DNA from: CALLCD01 sp039196965
GTDB taxonomy: Bacteria > Pseudomonadota > Alphaproteobacteria > Caulobacterales > Hyphomonadaceae
Assembly: GCA_039196965.1 (NCBI GenBank)
Contig: JBCCUK010000020.1
Location: 1-64,000, forward strand
Reading direction: 5' to 3'
DNA: 64,000 bases
The notes below the pieces were generated by a model. That model made no database searches and had not been told where the DNA came from. It saw nothing but the letters and a program-made list of their open reading frames with translations. The first letter of the stretch is position 1. Every line of letters starts with the position of its first letter. Positions 1 through 7,905 of the stretch are shown here, in pieces. Position numbers and translations under genes: made by a program.

Positions 1-1
1 C

Positions 2-289
2 GCGGCTGGCTTACAAGACTGGCTGACCAGGGTCGGCATCAAGCCCCTGCGTATCTATCCAGGCTCGCCATGGGAGGATGGATATAATGAACGCTTCAAC
101 GGGACACTCCGACGGGAAGTTCTGAATGCAGAGTGGTTTACTTCGATCGATCAGGCCCAGACCGTCATCAACACATGGCTCAAACAGTACAACGGCATCC
201 GACCACACCAGGCATTGAAAAGGCGCCCGCCTGTAACGGAAACACTATTAGAGAAACCCCTAATCAGTGGCCTATACGATGGGGACTAG
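2..289 (+). pseudogene. IS3-family transposase, C-terminal fragment
   Basis: The frame is open from the window edge and encodes the last ~95 residues of an IS3-type DDE transposase. The SPWEDGYNERFNG block carries the catalytic Glu, and PHQALKRRPP plus the tail ending in a stop at 287-289 are typical of orfB. Everything upstream, including the first two catalytic Asp residues, lies outside the window, so intactness cannot be judged. The stop is followed within a few bases by a second, different transposase fragment. GGGGACTAGACA (282-293) may be the element's right end (inference). Confidence 0.75.
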
Positions 290-293
290 ACAC

Positions 294-680
294 ATCCGTC
301 TGTACGGAAAACCTAAAACCATTGTCTCCGACAACGGCACCGAACTCACCAGTCGTGCGATCCTGGAATGGCAGAATGATACGGGCATCGCCTGGCATTA
401 TATCGCGCCGGGTAAGCCAACCCAGAACGCTATCGTAGAGAGCTTTAATGGCAAGCTCCGCGACGAGTGTCTGAACGAGGAAGTCTTCGACAGCCTCTCC
501 CACGCCAGAAAGATCCTCGCACGCTGGAGACATGATTATAACCACCACCGGCCTCACTCATCTCTGGGCGGGCGAACGCCTGCAGCGTGCCGGTCGCTCG
601 AGCTTGCTGGGAGCTCCGCTCCCTACACGCTCGCCAGCAACCAAAACATCAACTATGAAAGGATCAGACTCTCGAAATAA
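294..680 (+). pseudogene. Second IS3-family transposase fragment (IS407-like)
   Basis: This encodes the C-terminal ~125 residues of another IS3-type orfB. It has the GKPKTIVSDNGTEL block with the second catalytic Asp, the IVESFNGKLRDECLNE block with the catalytic Glu, and the HHRPHSSLGGRTPA signature followed by a normal C-terminus. The N-terminal half of the integrase core is missing. The homology begins right after the stop of the preceding transposase fragment, as if one element had inserted into the other or two remnants had recombined. A fortuitous start codon at 267 could express it, but the product would be inactive. Confidence 0.75.
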
Positions 681-992
681 ACGAGGGACAAAAAGGACGC
701 AGGTCAGAAGCACTTGAGATTCCGAGAGAAACTTTTACAGCCGTTTTTGCCTGTGGTCGAGTTCTGGGATGGATTGCCCATGCTAGAGAGCAGATATTTG
801 AAGGGCGAATTGTTCGACCAAAATCAACCTATTGTGGGCCGGTTCCCGAATTGACTGACGTGTGAATGGAGAGCAAAGCGAGCGAAAGCTCTTTTGATGA
901 CAACACGGCACTTTTGAGACTAAGACGCTGTCTTTGTAGACCGTCGAGCAGTGGTTCATTGAACACACAGAACACAAGGAACCCGACCGATA
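681..992. other. Intergenic stretch between IS remnant and VOC gene
   Basis: About 310 bases without a convincing gene. Open frames of 70-160 codons cross it on both strands, but none shows a recognisable domain, a good ribosome site or natural boundaries. It presumably contains the right end of the second IS fragment and the promoter of the downstream VOC gene. I see no clear inverted repeat pair. Confidence 0.4.
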
Positions 993-1481
993 ATGACGTT
1001 TTTGATTTTTCGCGGATGGGCAAGCGTGGGCGCTTTGCTTTCGGCTGTTTCTGCTTGCCAATCTGCTTATGCGGTGAAACTAGATAACCCTGAACCGGAG
1101 TTGGCCTCAGTGAGCAACCCTGTCTTCCATTTTGAAATCCCGGTAACCGATATGGATCGCGCAGTTGCGTTTTATCAGAACGTACTCGACGTGGAATTGC
1201 GAAGAGACACGGTTGACGGTTATGAAATGGCTTTCTTTCCGCGCGATGATGGCAAGCCGGGGGCGAGCGGTGCTCTTGCCAAGGGCAGTGTTTACAGGCC
1301 CTCACGCGATGGCTCGATCATCTACTTCGATGTGAAAAGTATAGATGCAGTGCTTCAGCGCGTTTTGGTTGCTGGATCACAGGTACTCTACGAGAAAACG
1401 AACCTCGGCGAAGCGGGCTATGTTGCAGAGTTTGAAGACAGTGAGGGTAATCGAATTGCGTTGACGCAGTCTGCCAACTGA
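993..1481 (+). CDS. Glyoxalase/VOC-fold protein, possibly exported
   Basis: The product has 162 residues. Residues ~40-160 look like one vicinal-oxygen-chelate domain, with FHFEIPVTDMDRAVAFYQNVL at its start, a YFDVKSIDAVLQRV middle and an AEFEDSEGNRIAL end, so a metal-dependent lyase, dioxygenase or resistance-type fold is likely. From the ATG at 993 there is a short basic start, a hydrophobic stretch and VSAC/AYA, which could be a lipobox or a signal-peptidase site. A GTG at 1110 would give a cytoplasmic protein that begins exactly at the domain, as most relatives do. The ATG has AAGGA upstream, so I keep it. Substrate unknown. Confidence 0.75.
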   Translation: MTFLIFRGWASVGALLSAVSACQSAYAVKLDNPEPELASVSNPVFHFEIPVTDMDRAVAFYQNVLDVELRRDTVDGYEMAFFPRDDGKPGASGALAKGSVYRPSRDGSIIYFDVKSIDAVLQRVLVAGSQVLYEKTNLGEAGYVAEFEDSEGNRIALTQSAN

Positions 1482-1713
1482 TTGTTCTGCTCCCGCACAG
1501 ACGTGTGAGCTCAACGGGTCGTCGCAGCACTTAAGTTTGGTTTTGAACTTGCCCATTACGAAACTTGCAAAGACAAAATTGAGCCATCTAAAACGCCCTA
1601 AGTTAAGACGTTTGCCATTGCTAGCTTGGGAGAAGAGGTACAGTCATTGTGGCTAATTGGGACATATTTTCCTGATATAAACGGACACCCAACGGGCAAG
1701 CACTAAAGTAATT

Positions 1714-2631
1714 TCACGACCGTAGGCGAGGTTTCGGAACAAACCGACTGGTACGCTGTTGATAATCTGCAAAGCCCGGTCGCTTTTTGACGGAATAATA
1801 CTCGGCTGGAACCGCCCCTGAATAGAAAACCAGTGTGTTGTACATGAAGTAAGATACAAGTAGTACGCCAACGCCGAGCGCCAACCAGATTGCAATGAAC
1901 TCCGCCTGATAAAGCGCGAACCAAGATGGGATGGTCGCAATCAATATTCCATTCCAGCCCATCCATTGACCAAAGTAATTTGGATGACGGCTATATGCCC
2001 AAAGTCCGACATCACAGACCCCGTTTCGAATGCCCGCATCCTTTTGGCGTCGAATGAACTGCCGCTTCTGTCGATCCGCAGTCTCTTCGAACACGAAAGC
2101 GGAGAACCAGACAGCCAGGCCGATCCATTCGAACACTGAGATAACGGGAGATGGGTTCGAGGCGATGATAAACGCCGGATAAGCAAGAAAGGTCGCGTTA
2201 AACGCGCCTTGAACAATGACCTCTACTTGCGCCGCCAGCATCTGATTCGATTTGCCGGTCTTCTTCCATCGGCGTCTTTGATAGGCATAGCGCGGTAGCT
2301 CTTCTGACAATTCATAGGCGACTAGATGCTTTAGCGCCATCACCCCCATTCGGGCACCAATGAGAAAGTAGACCAGTCCAATAGCTGCTGCTTTAAGCCA
2401 ATGGCCATCCAGCGTGAAAAAGGCAACCACGCCAATAATGACAATCCCGAACGGCCAGCCGATATCGACATAGGACATTCGCCCCGTCCGATATAGCGGG
2501 ATACATACAACGACGAGGAACAAGAAGAGTTGGCTGAGCGCATTGATAAGTGCGGCTTCTTTTAAGGATGCGCTCAACAACAAAAGGACAAGGCCAAGGG
2601 CGAATGGAACAAGCAGCGAAAAATACTTCAT
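1714..2631 (-). CDS. DUF1295 membrane protein (steroid-reductase-like fold)
   Basis: This is a 305-residue polytopic membrane protein with about seven hydrophobic segments from residue 5 to ~270. The motif SRHPNYFGQWMGWNG near residue 215 and the C-terminal PGFADYQQRTSRFVP are hallmarks of DUF1295, which is related to 3-oxo-5-alpha-steroid 4-dehydrogenases and isoprenylcysteine methyltransferases. The family is usually an NADPH-dependent reductase or methyltransferase-like enzyme of unknown substrate. It lies alone on the minus strand, downstream of a MarR-like remnant that may once have regulated it. Confidence 0.85.
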   Translation of the reverse strand: MKYFSLLVPFALGLVLLLLSASLKEAALINALSQLFLFLVVVCIPLYRTGRMSYVDIGWPFGIVIIGVVAFFTLDGHWLKAAAIGLVYFLIGARMGVMALKHLVAYELSEELPRYAYQRRRWKKTGKSNQMLAAQVEVIVQGAFNATFLAYPAFIIASNPSPVISVFEWIGLAVWFSAFVFEETADRQKRQFIRRQKDAGIRNGVCDVGLWAYSRHPNYFGQWMGWNGILIATIPSWFALYQAEFIAIWLALGVGVLLVSYFMYNTLVFYSGAVPAEYYSVKKRPGFADYQQRTSRFVPKPRLRS

Positions 2632-2686
2632 GACAGATCAATCTGTGTTCTGATGTGGCAGTGAGGTTTCGGAAACAGCGTCTACC

Positions 2687-3001
2687 CTAAACAGTAAGAG
2701 GCTTCGGATTTTTTTCGGCCTCGCGGCGTACATGTTCAAGGAAATCGGCAATCATTTTCCGCTCCGACACATCAAACGGCGCAAGGATATGCTCATTTAT
2801 TTCCTGCGTGCGTTTTGTATGACAACGAACGAGGCCGCGCCCCGATTTGGTGATGTGTGGCGCATGCACTCGACCGTCGGTTTTGGAGGTAAGACGCTCG
2901 ATCAAGCCTTCGGTTTGAGCGTGTCGACCAGATTGGTCAGTCTTGATTTGCTGTGCCTGCGCGCTTAGCAGCCTACGATGCGCGCAGACCGTCTTCTGCA
3001 T
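2687..3001 (-). pseudogene. MarR-family regulator remnant (C-terminal part)
   Basis: The 104-codon frame carries a MarR-like second half: LIERLTSKTDGRVHAPHITKSGRGL resembles the wing and post-wing region (ordinarily with a DRR pair), and the later NEHILAPFDVSERKMIADFLEHV resembles the dimerisation helices. The N-terminal helices and most of the recognition helix are absent, and the reading frame upstream is changed. I read this as a decayed gene, though a short diverged protein is possible. It precedes the DUF1295 gene on the same strand. Confidence 0.45.
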
Positions 3002-3276
3002 TCAAAGTGAACAAGATGACTTGATGCGCTGTCGTGACCCCTTTCCGTCTTCTGTGTTGAAAACCCCAAGTATCAACCTTCAACTCCAAATTTATGATTG
3101 CTGTTTCATCGTTATTTCTCTCCGACAATCGCTTTATTATTATCCATGACAGTTTCAATAGATAGTCGAGCTGCTGCGGCGTAGTCGCCCCCCAAATTCT
3201 TTTGATGTACTATCTGAAATTATCGGATATGGAAGCTCAAAACAAAATACCTGAATGCCTTCTTGCACTTCGGGTG

Positions 3277-3648
3277 CTAACCTAGAGCAGTCTGTTCGGC
3301 TTCAGTAAACACACGTGCCCGGGCGAAAAAGCGCTGCTCGCGGCCATTGTCGAGGGAGAACATGCCCCCGCGGCCCGGTATCGCGTCTATGATGAGCTGA
3401 GTGTGTCGCCACGCTTCGAATTGCGGCGCGGAGATATAGACAGAGACGCCAGCAACATCGCCCAGTTTTACATCACTCGCGCCGATGCGGAACTCGTCCG
3501 CAGGGTAGCACATGGGGGCAGAGCCGTCGCAACATCCACCGGACTGGTGAAAGATGACGGTCGGATAATCCCGCCGGATCTCGGCGAGAAGTACTAGTGC
3601 AGCATCGGTTGCCGTAACGCGCGGCGGTGGCTCGCTATTGATAGCCAT
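3277..3648 (-). CDS. DUF779 family protein
   Basis: The product has 123 residues, the usual length for DUF779. It shows the SGGCCDGSAPMCYP motif (residues ~36-49), whose cysteines are conserved in the family, and a C-terminal block with LDNGREQRFFARARVFTEAE. DUF779 genes commonly sit beside aldehyde or alcohol dehydrogenase genes; the biochemical role is not established. Here it lies downstream of the alcohol dehydrogenase gene on the same strand with a 92-bp gap, so it may be the last gene of that operon. Confidence 0.85.
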   Translation of the reverse strand: MAINSEPPPRVTATDAALVLLAEIRRDYPTVIFHQSGGCCDGSAPMCYPADEFRIGASDVKLGDVAGVSVYISAPQFEAWRHTQLIIDAIPGRGGMFSLDNGREQRFFARARVFTEAEQTALG

Positions 3649-3740
3649 GCTTTTAGTATGCCCTGTTTTTCTTTGTGAGTACTGTGCCGGATTGACGGAT
3701 CCACTGTTGTCTTCCGGGGTGACGCTGCATTCTTTATATC

Positions 3741-4769
3741 TCAGCTCGCCATATCAAGCACGATCCGGCCTTCAATGTCACCTTTGTGCATGCGATCAAA
3801 GACTGTATTGATGTCGTCCAGCTTGGCTGTTGCCGTCGTAGCGTGAACAAGGCCTTCGCCTGCGAAGGCAAGCGCTTCAGCAAGATCAAGCCGAGTGCCG
3901 ACGATTGATCCGCGCACGGTCACGCCTTTGAGAACCATCTCGAAGATGGGCAGGGGGAAGTCACCCGGCGGTAAGCCATTCAGGGCCATGGTGCCGCCGC
4001 GGCGTAGAACGCCAAGTGCCTGCTCGAAGGCCTTGGGTGAGACAGCGGTGACAAGTGCGCCATGGGCCCCACCGATTTCCTTGTGCAGATATTCTGCCGG
4101 GTCCGTCGTTTTTGCATTTACTGTGATCTTTGCCCCGAGGCGTCTGGCCAGGTCCAGCTTTTCGTCATCGATGTCGATGGCGGCGACATGGAGCCCCATG
4201 GCCTTGGCGTATTGTACAGCCATATGGCCGAGCCCACCGACCCCGGAGATGACAACCCAGTCCCCTGGCTTGGTGTCGGTGGTTTTTAACCCTTTATAGA
4301 CTGTCACGCCTGCGCACAGGACTGGCGCAATATTCACAAAGCCGACATTGTCAGGTAGTTGGCCGACATAATCGGGGTCGGCGAGTGCGTACTCGGCAAA
4401 TCCACCGTTTACGGAATATCCGGCATTTTGCTGCCCCTCACAAAGAGTCTCCCAGCCGCCCAGGCAATGGTCGCAATGACCGCAGGTGGAATAAAGCCAG
4501 GGAATGCCGACGCGATCTCCCTCCTTGACGTGGATCACGCCCTTGCCGACGCCGGAAACATAACCAACACCCTCATGGCCCGGAATAAAGGGTGGCTCAG
4601 GCTTGACCGGCCAGTCACCCTCGGCGGCGTGAAGGTCGGTATGGCAAACCCCGCAAGCCTCAATCTTTACCTGAATCTGTCCCTCGCTCGGTTCCGGGAT
4701 CGGTGCGTCCTCCACTCTCAAAGGGTCACCGAATTTGTGAACAACGGCAGCTTTCATCTTCTTCGTCAT
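3741..4769 (-). CDS. adhP: Zinc-dependent alcohol dehydrogenase, AdhP type
   Basis: This 342-residue medium-chain dehydrogenase should oxidise ethanol or other primary alcohols to aldehydes with NAD. The catalytic-zinc region CGVCHTDLHAAEGDWP and GHEGVG is present. The structural-zinc loop has four Cys (CGHCDHCLGGWETLC), and the Rossmann motif GVGGLGHMAVQYAKAMG lies near residue 180. Length and motifs match the propanol-preferring AdhP group. It follows the aldehyde dehydrogenase gene on the same strand (77-bp gap), so the aldehyde formed would be passed to that enzyme. The start is supported by GGAAGAATTCGAC upstream of the ATG. Confidence 0.9.
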   Translation of the reverse strand: MTKKMKAAVVHKFGDPLRVEDAPIPEPSEGQIQVKIEACGVCHTDLHAAEGDWPVKPEPPFIPGHEGVGYVSGVGKGVIHVKEGDRVGIPWLYSTCGHCDHCLGGWETLCEGQQNAGYSVNGGFAEYALADPDYVGQLPDNVGFVNIAPVLCAGVTVYKGLKTTDTKPGDWVVISGVGGLGHMAVQYAKAMGLHVAAIDIDDEKLDLARRLGAKITVNAKTTDPAEYLHKEIGGAHGALVTAVSPKAFEQALGVLRRGGTMALNGLPPGDFPLPIFEMVLKGVTVRGSIVGTRLDLAEALAFAGEGLVHATTATAKLDDINTVFDRMHKGDIEGRIVLDMAS

Positions 4770-4845
4770 GTCGAATTCTTCCTAATGCTGAGTATTTTTT
4801 GATCTGGCGCAATTTTACTTCAAGGCCCGAGCCTCGCATGTCCGA

Positions 4846-6375
4846 TCAAAAGAAACCGAGTTTGTTGGGGTTGTAGCTGACGAGCATGTTCTTCGTCTGC
4901 TGATAATGGCCGAGCATCATCTTGTGGTTCTCTCGTCCGATGCCTGACTGCTTATAACCGCCAAAGGCTGCGTGGGCTGGATAGGCATGGTAACAGTTTG
5001 TCCATACACGCCCTGCTTTGATCGCCCGCCCGAAGCGGTAGCAGGTATTGGCGTCTCGGCTCCACACGCCAGCACCGAGGCCGTAAAGCGTGTCATTGGC
5101 GATCGACAGCGCGTCATCATTATCCTTGAAGGGTGTCACGGCAACGACAGGCCCGAAGATCTCTTCTTGAAACACTCGCATTTTATTGTGGCCTTCCAAC
5201 ACAGTCGGCTTGACGTAATAGCCGGACGACAGGTCTCCACCGAGATCGGCTGCTCCGCCACCGGCGAGGATTTTTGCGCCTTCCTGGCGGCCGATATCGA
5301 TATAGGAGAGGATTTTTTCCTTCTGCTCGGCTGAAGACTGGGCACCTACCATGGTCGTTGGAGACAGGGGGTCGGCTTGCTTGATCTCCGCCACCCGCTC
5401 AAGGGCACGCTCCATGAAACGGTCATAGATCTTTTCGTGCACGAGAGCGCGAGATGGGCAGGTGCACACCTCGCCCTGATTGAGGGCAAACATCACAAAC
5501 CCTTCGAGTGCTTTGTCGAAAAAGGCGTCGTCTTCGCGGGCGACATCCTCGAAGAAGATGTTCGGCGATTTCCCACCAAGCTCCAGCGTCACTGGAATCA
5601 GATTTTCCGACGCATACTGCATGATCAGTCGGCCAGTCGTCGTCTCTCCCGTGAACGCAACCTTTGCGATACGTGGTGAGGATGCGAGGGGCTTTCCAGC
5701 TTCCAGACCGAAGCCATTGACAATATTAAGAACGCCGGGTGGTAGAAGATCGCCGACAAGCTCCGCAAACAGAAGAATGGTGGCTGGCGTCTGTTCGGCA
5801 GGTTTCAGGACGACGCAATTGCCAGCAGCGAGTGCCGGAGCCAGTTTCCAGGCGGCCATCAGGAGCGGAAAGTTCCAGGGGATGATCTGGCCAACGACGC
5901 CGAGCGGTTCGTGGAAGTGATATGCGACCGTGTCCTGATCAATTTCACTGATGCCGCCTTCCTGGGCGCGGATACAGCCTGCAAAATAGCGGAAATGGTC
6001 AATGGCGAGGGGTAGATCCGCCGCCTTGGTCTCGCGAATGGGTTTGCCATTGTCCCAGCTTTCCGCTGTCGCGAGGAGGTCGAGATTTTCCTCCATGCGA
6101 TCGGCGATGCGATTCAGGATCAATGCGCGCGCATCTACGGATGTGCGGCCCCAGGCGTCCTTGGCAGCGTGGGCTGCATCAAGTGCTGCTTCTACATCAT
6201 CGGCGTCGGAGCGGGCGATCTCGCAGACCGGCTTGCCGATTACCGGCGAGATGTTGTCGAAGTAACGACCGGCTTTCGGCGGCGTCCATTCACCATTTAT
6301 GAAATTATCATAGCGCTTATTGAACGGTGCGCTGAGGCGGGGCTTTTCTAATGTCTTGACATCCATGGCGGTCAT
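4846..6375 (-). CDS. NAD-dependent aldehyde dehydrogenase (AldB/ExaC-like)
   Basis: This roughly 506-509 residue ALDH should oxidise acetaldehyde-like substrates to acids. It has the NAD-binding PWNFPLLMAAWKLAPALAAGN block, the general-base LELGGKSPN and the catalytic-Cys segment NQGEVCTCPSRAL. The N-terminus FINGEWTPPKAGRYFDN is typical of the acetaldehyde group. An AGGAGG site lies just before two in-frame ATGs (6375 and 6366); spacing favours the second, length fits either. The open frame extends upstream, but those residues are not homologous. It sits between the regulator gene and adhP. Confidence 0.92.
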   Translation of the reverse strand: MTAMDVKTLEKPRLSAPFNKRYDNFINGEWTPPKAGRYFDNISPVIGKPVCEIARSDADDVEAALDAAHAAKDAWGRTSVDARALILNRIADRMEENLDLLATAESWDNGKPIRETKAADLPLAIDHFRYFAGCIRAQEGGISEIDQDTVAYHFHEPLGVVGQIIPWNFPLLMAAWKLAPALAAGNCVVLKPAEQTPATILLFAELVGDLLPPGVLNIVNGFGLEAGKPLASSPRIAKVAFTGETTTGRLIMQYASENLIPVTLELGGKSPNIFFEDVAREDDAFFDKALEGFVMFALNQGEVCTCPSRALVHEKIYDRFMERALERVAEIKQADPLSPTTMVGAQSSAEQKEKILSYIDIGRQEGAKILAGGGAADLGGDLSSGYYVKPTVLEGHNKMRVFQEEIFGPVVAVTPFKDNDDALSIANDTLYGLGAGVWSRDANTCYRFGRAIKAGRVWTNCYHAYPAHAAFGGYKQSGIGRENHKMMLGHYQQTKNMLVSYNPNKLGFF

Positions 6376-6502
6376 ATCCTCCTGTTTGTTATGCTTCTTC
6401 TTTTGCGTCTTAATCGTGCGCCACCAGATTTGGCGCGTTGATGAACTATGAAAACGCAAGGCGTGCCTGTCACCTCTGGATCGGGCGACACCCAGCACTG
6501 AC

Positions 6503-6520
6503 TGTCTCAGTTCTGAGACA
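6503..6520. promoter_or_regulatory. 18-bp palindrome, likely operator of aldehyde dehydrogenase operon
   Basis: TGTCTCAG-TT-CTGAGACA is a perfect 8+8 inverted repeat with a 2-base centre. It lies just after the regulator's stop codon and 128-145 bp before the aldehyde dehydrogenase start. Upstream position and symmetry suit an activator dimer carrying a Fis-type helix-turn-helix, such as the adjacent GAF-Fis protein. I do not find a good sigma-54 promoter between it and the gene. Confidence 0.6.
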
Positions 6521-6529
6521 AATCCGGCC

Positions 6530-7528
6530 CTATTCGTCCGGTGCTGAGCTGGCTGGCGCTTGTCGATTGATGCCGAGACGTTTCATGCGCCGATAAAGCG
6601 TTGCGCGGCTGAGGCCGAGATCGCGCGCTGCCGCGCTGGCATTGCCGCTTGCCCTGGCGAGGGCACGGCGAATTTCAGATCGTTCGGCATCGCCGAGATC
6701 GCTTCTGTTGTGGGTCCCGTCCATGATGTCGCTGAGAGGTGATGGCGTGTCGAAACTGTCATCTCCGAGCCCCAGCGTCCTTCGCGCCTTGCGTGTTGCC
6801 CCTACCAGCAGATCATCGCGGTCAACCGCCAGCAGCATGGCACCGCCGGGGCCATGGCCTTCTGCGATGATGATGCGGCAATCGGGGAAGGCATTCTGGA
6901 ATAAGTCGGATTCGATCCGTCGGGCGGCGTCGGCTGCGGCATGCGCTGTCAGCCGGGCCACACCCATGGTCATGTCCTGCCGGCAGGATGAGACGTCGAG
7001 CACAGCCGCAAGCCGGCCAAGGTGGTCGAAGATCGGCGCGCCCATGCAGCTCATGGCCATATTGCGGCTATGGAAATGATCATCCCGGTAGACGATGACG
7101 GGGCGCTCCTCGATGAGGCATGTGCCGATTCCATTGGTACCTTCGGCACTTTCGTTCCAGTTGGCACCAGTTCGGAGGCCCGATCTGACAAAAGCCTCAT
7201 CATCACCAGGGGCACCGCGACGCTCAAGAATGACGCCATCAGCGTTCCCGAGAATGACGCTGCATCCTGACTCGCCGACCGCAGCGAAAAGTCTATCCAT
7301 GATGCCAGCCGCGATTGGCAGCATATGGCCCATGCGTTCCCGTGCTTCCCGCAGGCTGCAGCGGTCTACCGGCTCCCGCCGCAAGGGATCGTCCGGCACC
7401 AGTCCATGGAAATTCAAGGACCGGCTCCAGGAGGCGGCGACGGCCGAGGCGGCGGCTGCGGATTGGGCCGCCTTGACTACTCGTTCTGCATGCGCCGCAT
7501 GGCTGCTTGGAGGATGCTTTGGCCCCAT
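6530..7528 (-). CDS. GAF-Fis transcriptional regulator (AcoR-like, no AAA+ domain)
   Basis: The protein has 332 residues. Residues ~60-210 resemble the AcoR-type GAF sensor (DGVILERRG, NESAEGTNGIGTCL, RNMAMSCMGAPIFDHLG, DVSSCRQD). Residues ~285-325 form a Fis-type helix-turn-helix (NASAAARDLGLSRATLYRRMKRLG). The sigma-54-activating AAA+ module that normally lies between is absent: there are no Walker or GAFTGA motifs. It precedes the aldehyde/alcohol dehydrogenase genes on the same strand and probably controls them through the nearby palindrome. Without AAA+ it must act on ordinary sigma-70 promoters or as a repressor (inference). Confidence 0.85.
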   Translation of the reverse strand: MGPKHPPSSHAAHAERVVKAAQSAAAASAVAASWSRSLNFHGLVPDDPLRREPVDRCSLREARERMGHMLPIAAGIMDRLFAAVGESGCSVILGNADGVILERRGAPGDDEAFVRSGLRTGANWNESAEGTNGIGTCLIEERPVIVYRDDHFHSRNMAMSCMGAPIFDHLGRLAAVLDVSSCRQDMTMGVARLTAHAAADAARRIESDLFQNAFPDCRIIIAEGHGPGGAMLLAVDRDDLLVGATRKARRTLGLGDDSFDTPSPLSDIMDGTHNRSDLGDAERSEIRRALARASGNASAAARDLGLSRATLYRRMKRLGINRQAPASSAPDE

Positions 7529-7905
7529 TAGTATTTCCTCTTATTGAGTAGCATAGCACAAAGGAGGAGTTTTTGTACTTAAGTAGAAATGAACATTAAA
7601 AATATTAAAGGTTGCAGGCTATCTTAACCGCGCCGTTTTACTGTTCCCGTCCGCGTCATTGTATAGACGCACCTTGAGCCTGGATAAGTTTACGACGGTC
7701 CCCGCGTAAATATCTTTGATGCGACTTTTATATCTGCTCAATTTCAGTCAGGTTTTACTTGAAGGAGATGAGCCGCTGCTCCGAAGGAAAGTCAAAGGTT
7801 CACATTAGGTCTATAGATTTATCCTATAGTGCTTTCTTGAACTTTCGATTTCTTTTTTCGCGTGTCGATTGATATGACCTACTCAACTAGGGAGTATAAG
7901 GCGAT
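7529..7905. other. Divergent intergenic region
   Basis: This 377-bp AT-rich gap lies between the GAF-Fis regulator (leftward) and the DUF5666 lipoprotein (rightward). It must hold both promoters. CTATAG occurs twice (7811-7816 and 7824-7829), giving ATAG-N7-CTAT, which resembles one half of an OxyR site. A 34-codon frame at 7768-7872 was rejected as a gene. Confidence 0.4.

Noticed and set aside
829..1305. 158-codon minus-strand frame over the VOC gene
   Set aside because: Overlaps a gene with clear homology on the other strand; composition looks like a shadow frame.
6376..6500. Sigma-54 promoter before the aldehyde dehydrogenase gene
   Set aside because: GG-N10-GC can be forced once, but flanking bases do not match the TGGCAC/TTGC consensus.
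7768..7872. 34-codon frame with GAAGGAG before its ATG
   Set aside because: The ribosome site abuts the ATG, the peptide shows no recognisable features, and it lies in the AT-rich promoter region of the DUF5666 gene.
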